Source of the DNA: Thermocrispum municipale DSM 44069
Lineage (GTDB): Bacteria > Actinomycetota > Actinomycetes > Mycobacteriales > Pseudonocardiaceae
Assembly (NCBI RefSeq): GCF_000427825.1
Contig: NZ_ATYT01000006.1
Location: 258,975 to 322,974 of the forward strand
Direction of reading: 5' to 3'
DNA: 64,000 nt
Shown: in pieces, positions 8,581 through 16,143 of the stretch
How positions within the stretch are numbered: position 1 is the first letter of the stretch
How the letters are laid out: each line of letters begins with the position of its first letter
Notes under the pieces: model-generated
Databases searched by the model: none
What the model was told of the DNA's origin: nothing
Seen by the model: the letters and a program-made list of their open reading frames with translations, nothing else
Position numbers and translations under genes: made by a program

Positions 8581-8648
8581 GTAGTAAATTTGGCGGCGCC
8601 GGGTCCAGCCGGGGTGACCTGTGTGACGACAGTGAGGAGAGATCGACG

Positions 8649-9407
8649 ATGCCGGATGTCGCCATCGCGTCGAACCGGGAAGACGCCGCCGCAGCCGACC
8701 AGGTTGTGGCACATCACGCCGAGATGGCCGGGAAGCTGGCAATGCTGGTGACCGCCGTAACGCAGGCGTCCACCGGTGAGGAGGCCCGCGCCGCGCGTGA
8801 TCGCCTGGTGGCGTGGGCACGTGCCGGACTGTTGCCGCACGCCGCGGCGGAAGAGCGTTCCCTGTACCGGGCAGGTGGCGAGTTGGCCGAGTTGAAGGTG
8901 CTCGTCCCGGCCATGCTTGCCGAGCATCGAGCCATCGACGAGCTGGTCGAGACGCTCGCGCGTGCCGACACTTTCGGCGCGATCGCCGGTGCGGCCGGGG
9001 GTTTGCGGGAGATCGTCAGCGTTCACATCCACAAGGAGAACGAGGCTCTGCTCCCGGCGCTGGTGGCGTCCAACGCACATTCTGTGGCCGACCTGCTCGC
9101 GGAGATGCACGCAACGTCCGGAGCCTCCTCGCCGTCGGCGGAGTGTGATGCGCATGCGTGCGCGTGTGGTCACGAGGAGGCAGCCGAGCCTGAGCTGGAT
9201 GCGTGTGCGATCCCGCATGCGATCAGGCACGCCACGATCTTCGGGGCACTGGACACCCTTCAGCCGGGCCGCTCGCTGACCCTGCTCGCCCCGCACGACC
9301 CGGTGCCGCTGCTGGCTCAGCTCGAGCAGCGCAACCCCGGCGCGTTCGAGGTGGAGTACCTGCGCCGCGGGCCCGACGTGTGGCGACTGCGTTTTCTGCG
9401 CCGCTGA
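8649..9407 (+). CDS. Hemerythrin-like domain fused to DUF2249
   Basis: 252 residues. Residues 15-150 form a four-helix hemerythrin-like domain with metal-ligand candidates H22/H23, H64 with E68/E69 (PHAAAEE), H93 (EHRAID), H126/H128 and E130/E132 (VHIHKENE). A linker rich in Cys and His (C166, H169, C171, C173, H175) leads to a DUF2249 domain (about 184-252; IPHAIRHATIFGALDTLQPG ... VWRLRFLRR). Such fusions accompany NO- and nitrite-related genes and are thought to bind NO or oxygen at a di-iron site, or to help repair iron centres. GAGGAGAG precedes the ATG at good spacing. Divergent from the Fe-S regulator of the nirK operon and likely under the same control. Confidence 0.87.
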   Translation: MPDVAIASNREDAAAADQVVAHHAEMAGKLAMLVTAVTQASTGEEARAARDRLVAWARAGLLPHAAAEERSLYRAGGELAELKVLVPAMLAEHRAIDELVETLARADTFGAIAGAAGGLREIVSVHIHKENEALLPALVASNAHSVADLLAEMHATSGASSPSAECDAHACACGHEEAAEPELDACAIPHAIRHATIFGALDTLQPGRSLTLLAPHDPVPLLAQLEQRNPGAFEVEYLRRGPDVWRLRFLRR

Positions 9408-9588
9408 GCGATCGAGCTCGACGACCCGTCCGTGAGCCGTCAACCGTGGGCCCGATCATCCTGTCGCGGATGCACGGACGCTACGAGCGCGCTCATGCGT
9501 CCGCAGAGGCTCCGGTGCAAGTGTGGCTACGAGTCGTGTACGGCCATTTCGCGGTGACCGTCGCTCATCGCGCCACACTCCAGTTGAC

Positions 9589-9627
9589 TGACTGAACGTT
9601 CAGCCAGTATGCTGAATGGACGTTCAG
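9589..9627. promoter_or_regulatory. Two TetR-type operator candidates
   Basis: Site 1 is the perfect palindrome CTGAACGTTCAG (9592-9603), extending to TGnCTGAACGTTCAGnCA. Site 2 has arms CTGAA (9612-9616) and TTCAG (9623-9627) with a 6-base spacer. The half site ACGTTCAG repeats at 9596-9603 and 9620-9627. They lie 15-50 bases before the TetR start codon, as expected for autoregulation. Confidence 0.65.
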
Positions 9628-9641
9628 TTAGGGGGTAGGCG

Positions 9642-10334
9642 GTGGCCCGACCGGAGACACGGCGCAGCGAAGGACAGGAGCGAGGAGCCGGCCTGGAACG
9701 CATCCGGGACGCGGCGATCGAGCTGTTCGGCAGGCACGGCGTGAAGGGCACGAGCCTGAAGGCGATTGCCGAGCACGCGGGGGTTTCGCCCGCGCTGATC
9801 GTGCACCACTACGGCTCCAAGGACGGCTTACGCGTGGCCTGTGACCAGCACGTGGCCGAGAGCCTGCTGGCGATCAAGACCGACGCGGTCCGGCAGGGGC
9901 CGCAACTCGATCCGGTAGGCATGATGGGCCAGCTGGTCGAGTACCGGCCGATGATGCGCTACCTGGCCAAGACCCTCGTCGACGGCAGCCCACACGTGAA
10001 CGACCTGGTCGACCAGATCGTCAAGCACGCTGAGCAGTACACCGAGGACGGGGTGTCCGCGGGGTTGATCAAGCCGAGCGCGCACCCGCGAGCCCGCGTG
10101 GTGGTGCTGGTCCTGTTCTCGCTCGGCACGCTGGTCCTCCACCAGCACCTCAAGCGCTTGCTGGGCGTCGACCTGGTGGAAGGCGACGGGCCTCCGGCCG
10201 CGTATCTGCAGGCGGTCATGGAGATCTACAGCGAGGGCGTGTTCACCCCAGGGACCTACGAGAACCTCCGCAGCTACGTGGAGCAGCTGGGCGAGGAGTC
10301 CGACGCGAAAGGCGGCAACGATGAACGTGATTGA
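9642..10334 (+). CDS. TetR family regulator of the adjacent ABC exporter
   Basis: 230 residues with a GTG start; AGGGGG at 9630-9635 gives proper spacing. The N-terminal HTH (about 20-65) contains [40 protein letters not shown] and DGLRVACD. The C-terminal ligand-binding part has [20 protein letters not shown] and resembles regulators placed before drug-type ABC exporters. The ABC ATPase gene starts inside its last 14 bases, so all three genes form one transcript. Two CTGAA/TTCAG palindromes precede it. Expected to repress the operon until the exported compound binds. Confidence 0.92.
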   Translation: MARPETRRSEGQERGAGLERIRDAAIELFGRHGVKGTSLKAIAEHAGVSPALIVHHYGSKDGLRVACDQHVAESLLAIKTDAVRQGPQLDPVGMMGQLVEYRPMMRYLAKTLVDGSPHVNDLVDQIVKHAEQYTEDGVSAGLIKPSAHPRARVVVLVLFSLGTLVLHQHLKRLLGVDLVEGDGPPAAYLQAVMEIYSEGVFTPGTYENLRSYVEQLGEESDAKGGNDERD

Positions 10335-11235
10335 GTGTGCCGGGCTGGTGAAGAAGTTCGGCAACGTCCGTGCGCTCGACGGCCTGGACATGACGGTCGT
10401 CCAGGGCGAGGTGCACGGGTTCCTCGGTCCCAACGGTGCGGGCAAGTCCACCACGATCCGAGTCCTGCTCGGCCTGTTGAAGGCCGACGGCGGAACGGTG
10501 AAGTTGTTCGGCTCCGATCCGTGGCATGACGCCGTCGCCCTGCATCGTCGGCTCGCCTACGTGCCCGGTGACGTCGAGCTGTGGCCGAAGCTCACCGGTG
10601 GCGAGGCGATCGACGTCTTCGCGCGGCTGCGCGGTGGGATCAATCGTCGCAAGCGCGACGAGTTGTGCGAACGGTTCGACCTGGACCCGTCGAAGAAGGC
10701 ACGCACGTACTCGAAAGGCAACAGGCAGAAGGTCGCCCTCATCGCCGCGTTGGCGTCCGACGTCGAGCTGCTGTTGCTCGACGAACCGACCGCGGGTCTG
10801 GACCCGCTGATGGAAATGGTGTTCCAGCAGGCCATCCGCGAGGCGCGCGAGGCAGGAACGACCGTGCTGCTGTCCAGTCACATCCTGGCCGAGGTGGAGG
10901 CGCTGGCCGACCGGATCTCGATCGTGCGACAGGGCAGGATCGTGGAGTCCGGGTCGCTGCGGGAACTGCGGCACATGACGCGCACGACCGTGGTGGTGGA
11001 GACCGAGAACTCCGCGGAACGGCTCGCCTCGGTCCCCGGTGTGCACGGGCTGCATCGCGAGGACGGCCACGTGCGGTTCGAGGTGGACGGCGACCGGGTC
11101 GACCAGGTGATGCGCGAGCTGTCCGGACTCGGTGTCCGGTCGATCGTCGCGCACCCGCCGACGCTCGAACAGCTGCTGATGAGCCACTACGGCGACGACC
11201 TCACGGCGCGCGGCGCCACGGCGGGGGTGAAGTGA
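10321..11235 (+). CDS. ABC transporter ATP-binding protein (DrrA/antibiotic-export type)
   Basis: 304-residue nucleotide-binding subunit that powers export by the next gene's membrane protein. Walker [10 protein letters not shown] at 36-44; signature YSKGNRQK at 130-137 (an LSGGQ variant common in this group); Walker [13 protein letters not shown] at 150-161; switch His in [13 protein letters not shown]. The C-terminal 80 residues are the extension typical of DrrA-like ATPases. The ATG lies within the end of the TetR gene, and the permease starts one base after this stop, indicating tight coupling. Confidence 0.95.
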   Translation: MNVIECAGLVKKFGNVRALDGLDMTVVQGEVHGFLGPNGAGKSTTIRVLLGLLKADGGTVKLFGSDPWHDAVALHRRLAYVPGDVELWPKLTGGEAIDVFARLRGGINRRKRDELCERFDLDPSKKARTYSKGNRQKVALIAALASDVELLLLDEPTAGLDPLMEMVFQQAIREAREAGTTVLLSSHILAEVEALADRISIVRQGRIVESGSLRELRHMTRTTVVVETENSAERLASVPGVHGLHREDGHVRFEVDGDRVDQVMRELSGLGVRSIVAHPPTLEQLLMSHYGDDLTARGATAGVK

Positions 11236-11236
11236 C

Positions 11237-12883
11237 GTGGCCACGCTGACGCGCACCCGGGCGGTGTCGCATCGCAGCGAGCCTGCCGCGTCGCGCACGG
11301 CGACCAGGCAGCTGGTGCGCTTCATGCTGCGTCAGGACCGGGTGAAATTCCCCGCCTGGGTCGGTGGGCTCGGACTGCTGGTGGTGTACATCGGCGCGGC
11401 CCTTCCGCAACTGGCGCCACAGGAGAAGGACCTCGTCTCGGTGGTGCCGCTGCTCGAGCAGCCGGTGGGCCGCATGTTCACCGGCCCCGCGTACGGCCTT
11501 GATGCGCCGACCTACGAGCGGTTCTTCGCCGGTGGGTACGCGTTGTACCTGTTCGTCCTGGCCGCGCTGATGAACATCATGCTGATCGTGCGGCACACCC
11601 GGCTCGAGGAGCAGACCGGCCGCGCGGAACTGATCCGCGCAAACGTCGTCGGTCGTGACGCGCAACTGACCGCGGCGCTGATCGTCGCCGGCATCACCAA
11701 CCTCGCCGCCGCGCTCCTGGTGACGGTGCTGGCCGTCGCCAACGAGTTCGCCGTGACGGGGTCGATCGTGCTCGGGTCGGCCACCGGCCTGACCGGCATG
11801 GCGTTCGCCGGGATCACGGCGGTGACCGCCCAGCTCAGCGAGAGCTCGCGCGCGGCAGCGGGCATGGCCGGCGCGATTGCCGGAGCGGCGTTCGCCGTCC
11901 GAGCTGTCGGTGACATGGCCGAGGTCGGCGGCAGCGCTCTGTCGTGGGCTTCCCCGTTCGGGTGGGCGTCGCAGACTGCGCCGTACGTGCTCGACCGGTG
12001 GTGGCCGCTGGTGCTGCTGCTCGCGTTGAGCCTGGTCGGTGCGTACCTGGGCTTCGTCTTGCAGAACAGGCGCGACTTCGGGGCCAGCTTGATCAGCGCC
12101 CGGCCCGGTGCGGCGGAAGCCTCGCCTGCCCTCGGTACGCCGATCGGCCTGGCTGCGCGACTGCACACCGGTGGTCTCCTCGGGTGGGGTGTGGCGATCC
12201 TGATTCTCGGCGCCGTCGACGGAGCCTTCGCGAACGTCATGCTGGATTCGGCGGAAGACCTGCCGCCGGCCGTACAGGAGATGTTCGGCGGGGAGCAGCT
12301 GCTGGCCCGCTATGTGGCGTTCCTGGCGACCTTCTCCGGGTACCTCACCGCGGCCTACGTGGTGTTCGCCGCGAACGTGTTGCGCTCCGAGGAAGGATCC
12401 GGGCGGGCAAGTGCTCTGCTGGCCACGCCGACCAGCCGGTTCTCCTGGGCGGGTGCGCACCTGCTCGTGATCGGAGTCGGTGCGATCGGGATCCTGCTGG
12501 TCACGGGGCTGGCCACGGGGGCGGCCGTGGCCGGATCGCTCGGGGACTCGGAGCCGTTCGGGGACGTCGTGGCCAGCCACCTGAACATGGCTCCCGCGGT
12601 GTTGGTGGTGCTCGGCCTGTGCGCCGTGCTCTACGGCTGGGCGCCCGGAGCGTTGTCGGCGGTCGGCTGGACGGTCGTGGCCCTGATGGTCCTGGTCGGC
12701 AACTTCGCCGAGCTGCTCGACCTGCCGCAATGGGTGCGCGACTTGTCGCCGCTGAGCTATCCGGCCGAGATGCCGATCGAGGAGTTCGACGTGCTGCCGC
12801 TGTTGTGGTTGGCCCTCGTGGCGGTGGCGGCAGCCGGGGTCGGGCTCGCCGGCCTGCGCAGGCGCCAGATCGGCGTTCGCTGA
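11237..12883 (+). CDS. ABC transporter permease, polyketide-antibiotic exporter type
   Basis: 548 residues from GTG, in two similar halves of about six membrane helices each (roughly 35-275 and 300-540). The start of each half shows the typical FMLRQDRVKFPAWVGGLGLL-like entry, and the second half opens with LHTGGLLGWGVAILILGAVD. The size, the internal duplication and pairing with a DrrA-like ATPase and TetR regulator match the COG3559 group of exporters. The substrate cannot be told from sequence. Its last codons lie in the first copy of a 32-base tandem duplication. Confidence 0.9.
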   Translation: MATLTRTRAVSHRSEPAASRTATRQLVRFMLRQDRVKFPAWVGGLGLLVVYIGAALPQLAPQEKDLVSVVPLLEQPVGRMFTGPAYGLDAPTYERFFAGGYALYLFVLAALMNIMLIVRHTRLEEQTGRAELIRANVVGRDAQLTAALIVAGITNLAAALLVTVLAVANEFAVTGSIVLGSATGLTGMAFAGITAVTAQLSESSRAAAGMAGAIAGAAFAVRAVGDMAEVGGSALSWASPFGWASQTAPYVLDRWWPLVLLLALSLVGAYLGFVLQNRRDFGASLISARPGAAEASPALGTPIGLAARLHTGGLLGWGVAILILGAVDGAFANVMLDSAEDLPPAVQEMFGGEQLLARYVAFLATFSGYLTAAYVVFAANVLRSEEGSGRASALLATPTSRFSWAGAHLLVIGVGAIGILLVTGLATGAAVAGSLGDSEPFGDVVASHLNMAPAVLVVLGLCAVLYGWAPGALSAVGWTVVALMVLVGNFAELLDLPQWVRDLSPLSYPAEMPIEEFDVLPLLWLALVAVAAAGVGLAGLRRRQIGVR

Positions 12884-12931
12884 CTCGGCGCGGGTGTCAG
12901 ATCAGCGTTCGCTGACTCAGCGCAGGTCGGC
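12868..12931. repeat. 32-bp imperfect tandem duplication at convergent gene ends
   Basis: GATCGGCGTTCGCTGACTC (from 12868) recurs as GATCAGCGTTCGCTGACTC (from 12900); over 28 bases the two copies differ at 3 positions. The first copy contains the permease stop (12881-12883) and the second contains the aminotransferase stop (12919-12917). A local duplication has remodelled both 3' ends. Confidence 0.85.
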
Positions 12932-14152
12932 CAGCGCGGTGCGCAGCTGCGTCAACGCGGCCGAGATCCACGGCAAGCCGACCGGATCGTCCGAGTTCAG
13001 GGCCTGCCAACGCTGGTCGTCCGACTCGCCGTACAGCAGGCTGGTGGCCACCCGGAACCGCGGTGCTTGCGGGTGATCGCCGAACGCGGCGCCGCTGAGC
13101 ACACCGACTCCGTGCTTGTCCAGCAAGAAGTCCGCGACGGCGTCCGCGCTGCGGAGGTCGTACTTGGCCAACCCGGGCAGCGGGCTCAGGTCGGGATACA
13201 GGTAGAAGGCCGCGGTGGGCGGACGGCAATCGGCGCCGGCGGCCACGAACTCGCGATGGACCGCCTGGGCCACGGCGGAGTGCAGCGCCCTGCTGGCCGC
13301 GACATGCTCACGGACCTCTGTGGGCTCGTCGAGCGCGTAAGCGGCCACTTCCTGCATGGGAGCGGCAAGGCTGGACCAGACCTCACTGGCGATGCCGATG
13401 ACCGCATCGTGCGTGCGAGCGCCCAACTCGCCGTCGGGGAAGCGCGCGAAACCGATCCGCCAGCCGCCGAGCGCCAGGCTCTTCGACAAGCCGCCGGTGA
13501 CGAAGCACTGGTGCGGCAGGAACTCGGCGGGGGAGTGCACCGGTTGGTCTGCCAGGTCGCGGTAGATCTCGTCGGAGACCACGGCCAGGCCGTGCTCCTC
13601 GGCGATCGCGCACACCTGCTTGACCCGCTCCGGCGAGGCCACCGTGCCGGTGGGGTTGTCCGGCAGGGTCAGCACCAGCACCCCGGGCCGCTGCCCGGCG
13701 TTGCGTGCTTGCGACAGCGTCGCGACCAGTGCGTCGGGGTCCGGCACGCCGCCCGCTTCTTCCGGAGTGTCCACCCAGTGCACCCGCTTGGCGCCGAGTG
13801 CGGCTTGCGCGGCATAGCTGACCCACGACGGGCGCGGCAGGATCACGTCCCCGGGAAGCGCCGTGATCAGTGCATACAGCAGAGCCTTGCTGCCCGGGGC
13901 CGTGATGATCTGCTCGGGGTCGGTGGGCACACCCCGGCGGATGAAGTAGCCCGCCACGGCCTGCCGCACCTCGGCGGAGCCGGCGACCGGGCCGTAGCCG
14001 TTGCGGACGACTGCGTCGCGCAGTCGTCCGGCGATCGCGTCCGGCACGGGCAGTCCGGCCTCGCCGAAGCCGAGGTGCACGACTCGTTCGCCTGCCGCGC
14101 GCCGAGCGGCGAGTTTCTCGTTGATGGCCAGTGTCGCCGAGTGGGCAACCAT
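12917..14152 (-). CDS. Class I/II PLP-dependent aminotransferase
   Basis: 411 residues, fold-type I. N166 in DNPTG, D194 and Y197 in SDEIYRDL, and the PLP lysine K224 in GGLSKSLALGGWRIG are all present, as is NGYGPVAGSAEVRQAVAGYF of the aspartate-aminotransferase subfamily. The start is set at ATG 14152 because GGAGGAGG (forward 14161-14168) lies 8 bases before it; the frame continues upstream, with another ATG at 14170. Divergent from an RpiR-type regulator across a repeat-rich spacer, so likely regulated by it. The amino-donor is unknown; relatives act on aromatic or branched amino acids. Confidence 0.9.
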   Translation of the reverse strand: MVAHSATLAINEKLAARRAAGERVVHLGFGEAGLPVPDAIAGRLRDAVVRNGYGPVAGSAEVRQAVAGYFIRRGVPTDPEQIITAPGSKALLYALITALPGDVILPRPSWVSYAAQAALGAKRVHWVDTPEEAGGVPDPDALVATLSQARNAGQRPGVLVLTLPDNPTGTVASPERVKQVCAIAEEHGLAVVSDEIYRDLADQPVHSPAEFLPHQCFVTGGLSKSLALGGWRIGFARFPDGELGARTHDAVIGIASEVWSSLAAPMQEVAAYALDEPTEVREHVAASRALHSAVAQAVHREFVAAGADCRPPTAAFYLYPDLSPLPGLAKYDLRSADAVADFLLDKHGVGVLSGAAFGDHPQAPRFRVATSLLYGESDDQRWQALNSDDPVGLPWISAALTQLRTALADLR

Positions 14153-14177
14153 GTGGTGGGCCTCCTCCATCGCTTGC

Positions 14178-14215
14178 TGCAAACAATATTGCACGAACAG
14201 CATGCTGTGCAAACA
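14178..14215. promoter_or_regulatory. Direct and inverted repeats between the aminotransferase and RpiR genes
   Basis: TGCAAACA occurs at 14178-14185 and again at 14208-14215, exactly 30 bases apart (about three helical turns). Between them lie the TTGCA arm (14189-14193, pairing with TGCAA at 14178) and the perfect palindrome ACAGCATGCTGT (14197-14208). Likely operator of the RpiR-type regulator covering both divergent promoters. Confidence 0.6.
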
Positions 14216-14275
14216 TGGTTCTCAGAATGGTGGCCCAGCGCGCTCTCGGCGCGCGGACTGAGCATGATGGGGGTC

Positions 14276-15166
14276 ATGGCCGAGACGAACACCGCGCCGG
14301 AGACGTTCGACGAGCTGGCGGCGCTGTTGCGGACCCGAATGCCGCAGCTGACGCGATCGCAGCAGCTGCTCGCCGAACGCGTGCTGTCCGATCCGGAAGG
14401 CGTGGCGTTCATGACGGTCACCGAGCTGGCCAAATCGGTCGGCATCAACGAGTCGACCGTGGTGCGGTTCGCCGCCGGCCTGGGACTGGACGGTTATCCG
14501 GGGTTGGCGCGGCTGTGCCGGGAGCGGTTGCGGGAGCAGGCGCAGCTGTTGCGGCGGTTCGCCAACGTCGAGTCGCTGGCCGCGCAGGCCCGCGACCCGC
14601 TCGAGCTCGCCGTGGCGTTCGATCAGGCCAACATCGCGCGGAGCATGGCCCGGGTCGACCGGCCGGCCTGGGATCAGGCCGTGGAAGCGCTGGCCACGGC
14701 GCCGCGGGTGCACGTCCTGGGGCTGCGCAAGTGCTACTCGGTGGTCCACCTGTTCGGCTACTTGCTGGGTCTGGTGCGCGAGGACGTGCGGGTGCTCGGT
14801 GGCGCGCACGCGACGCTCACCGACGAACTGCGCAGGGTTCAGCAGGGCGATTGCTTCGTCGCGGCCTCGATTCACCGCTACTCGGCCGACACCGTGCGCG
14901 CGTTCGAATGGGCCGCCAAGCGTGGCGCCACCGCCATCGCGCTGACCGACAACCCGGCGTCCCCGTTGGCGCAGTCCGCGACGCACGCGTTCTACCTGGA
15001 CACCACCGGGGTGTCGGTGCTGCGGTCGATGACGGCGTTCGTGGTGTTCGTGCAGGCCATGGCCACCGCGGTGGCGGCGGCACGGGGCACCGAGGCGCGG
15101 TCGTCGCTGCTGGTCGAGGAAGAGCTGCTCGACACGTTCGGCGTCTACCACGGGGGCAGCCGCTAG
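14276..15166 (+). CDS. MurR/RpiR family transcriptional regulator
   Basis: 296 residues from ATG 14276; ATGs at 14264 and 14267 are in frame and possible. The N-terminal HTH_6 domain (about 1-80) contains MTVTELAKSVGINESTVVRF followed by AAGLGLDGYPGLARLCRE; the SIS sugar-phosphate-binding domain (about 125-260) has VHVLGLRKCYSVVHLFGYLL and CFVAASIHRYSADTVRAFEW. Such proteins sense phosphosugars or related metabolites. Divergent from the aminotransferase, and its 3' end faces the permease remnant. It probably once also controlled that lost catabolic or transport locus. Confidence 0.92.
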   Translation: MAETNTAPETFDELAALLRTRMPQLTRSQQLLAERVLSDPEGVAFMTVTELAKSVGINESTVVRFAAGLGLDGYPGLARLCRERLREQAQLLRRFANVESLAAQARDPLELAVAFDQANIARSMARVDRPAWDQAVEALATAPRVHVLGLRKCYSVVHLFGYLLGLVREDVRVLGGAHATLTDELRRVQQGDCFVAASIHRYSADTVRAFEWAAKRGATAIALTDNPASPLAQSATHAFYLDTTGVSVLRSMTAFVVFVQAMATAVAAARGTEARSSLLVEEELLDTFGVYHGGSR

Positions 15167-15167
15167 C

Positions 15168-15413
15168 TCAGTGCAGGATCGCCAGCTCCCCGATGTAGAC
15201 CGCGAGCGAGACCAGCAACAGCACCCACGAGCTGTAGAGCACGCGCTTGAGCGCGGTCGACCGGGCCATGCCGACCGGGGCGATCATGTTGACACCCGGC
15301 GCGGGTCCGTACGTGTCGGCCTGCGCCGAGGCGAGCAGCACGACCGACCATGCGGCGATCGGCACGCCCAGCGCTTCGGCGGTCGGGCCGAAGATCCGGT
15401 CGGCCGGGTCGTC
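15168..15413 (-). pseudogene. C-terminal remnant of a membrane permease
   Basis: About 82 codons with strict G/C third positions read DRIFGPTAEALGVPIAAW, VVLLASAQADTYGPAPGVNM, IAPVGMARSTALKRVL and a last helix SSWVLLLVSLAVYIGELAIL, ending at a TGA one base after the RpiR gene's stop. This is a normal transporter tail with no N-terminal half. Codon bias in this frame fades near 15415, where a forward-strand fragment begins. The transporter family is not recognised. Confidence 0.6.
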
Positions 15414-15563
15414 TACGACGGTCACGATGTGGCCGGCGACGGCGGCAAGATCCTCACCACCGAGCTGGGCGCGCCCGCCGTCGCCGAGCGGGGCATCGAC
15501 TACGAGGTGGTCGACATCGGCGCGGGCCTGCTGCGCAGTCAGGCCCGGGACCAGGCGGCATGA
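15402..15563 (+). pseudogene. C-terminal remnant of an unrecognised enzyme-like gene
   Basis: Codons with near-complete G/C third positions read GRVVYDGHDVAGDGGKILTT, ELGAPAVAERGIDYEVVDIG and AGLLRSQARDQAA before the TGA at 15561-15563. No start codon with a ribosome site and no N-terminal domain is present. It abuts the permease remnant head to head, as if one deletion had removed the 5' parts of two divergent genes. The family is unknown to me. Confidence 0.5.
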
Positions 15564-15623
15564 GCTGACGGCAGCTTGCTGCCGCCGGCGTCTGCGGCCG
15601 GGCCGGAGTGCTACCACTGCGGT

Positions 15624-16139
15624 ATGAACGCCACGGATTTGGGAACCCTTGTCGGCCGGTACCCGGTCGACAACAAGCGGCGCAGCACCCTCGGCCTGGC
15701 CTACACGACCGGTGGCCTCGTCGCACTGGTCGCGGGCATCGTGGTGATGCTCGCCCAGGACGAGAGCCCAACCGTGCCGGGCCAACCGGCGCACACCTGG
15801 ATCGAGACCCTGATCGGTGGCCTGCTGGGCCTGGGTGTGCTCGGCCTGCTCTTCGGCGTCGTCCTGCTGATCCGGGCCGCACAGACCCGCGGTCACGCGA
15901 TCGACCTGTACGAGCACGGCCTGGTACGCCATCGCGGTGACGCAGCCGAAGCGATCCCCTTCGGTGCCATCGCGGACGTCGTCATCCAAGGCAACCCGGT
16001 CAATCGCGGTGGCTTGGGCATCAACTTCCGCTGCGTCGTCCGGCTGACCGAGGGAAGCCAGTTCGCGTTCAGCAGTCACACCACGAACGCCGTCGAGCTC
16101 GCCGAACGTCTACAGGCGGCGGTGCACCGCGTGGCGTGA
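15624..16139 (+). CDS. Small membrane protein with a PH-like tail
   Basis: 171 residues, not recognised as a named family. Two membrane helices (about 24-45 and 62-85: GGLVALVAGIVVMLAQ and LIGGLLGLGVLGLLFGVVLL) are followed by a soluble domain of alternating beta-like segments (IDLYEHGLVRHRGDAAEAIP ... VVRLTEGSQFAFSSHTTNAV), a layout like DUF6585/PH-type membrane proteins. ATG 15624 begins the conserved-looking part; no strong ribosome site is seen. It stands alone between the gene remnants and a lipase on the other strand, whose stop is 5 bases away. Confidence 0.65.
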   Translation: MNATDLGTLVGRYPVDNKRRSTLGLAYTTGGLVALVAGIVVMLAQDESPTVPGQPAHTWIETLIGGLLGLGVLGLLFGVVLLIRAAQTRGHAIDLYEHGLVRHRGDAAEAIPFGAIADVVIQGNPVNRGGLGINFRCVVRLTEGSQFAFSSHTTNAVELAERLQAAVHRVA

Positions 16140-16143
16140 TGCG

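Noticed and set aside
9642-12883. Part of an antibiotic biosynthetic gene cluster
   Set aside because: The exporter is of antibiotic-export type, but no polyketide, peptide or terpene synthase gene is in the window; it stands alone with its regulator.
15576-15623. Upstream start for the 171-residue membrane protein
   Set aside because: The frame is open to 15576, but ATG 15624 begins the helix-bearing part and the upstream codons look like spacer between the remnant and this gene.
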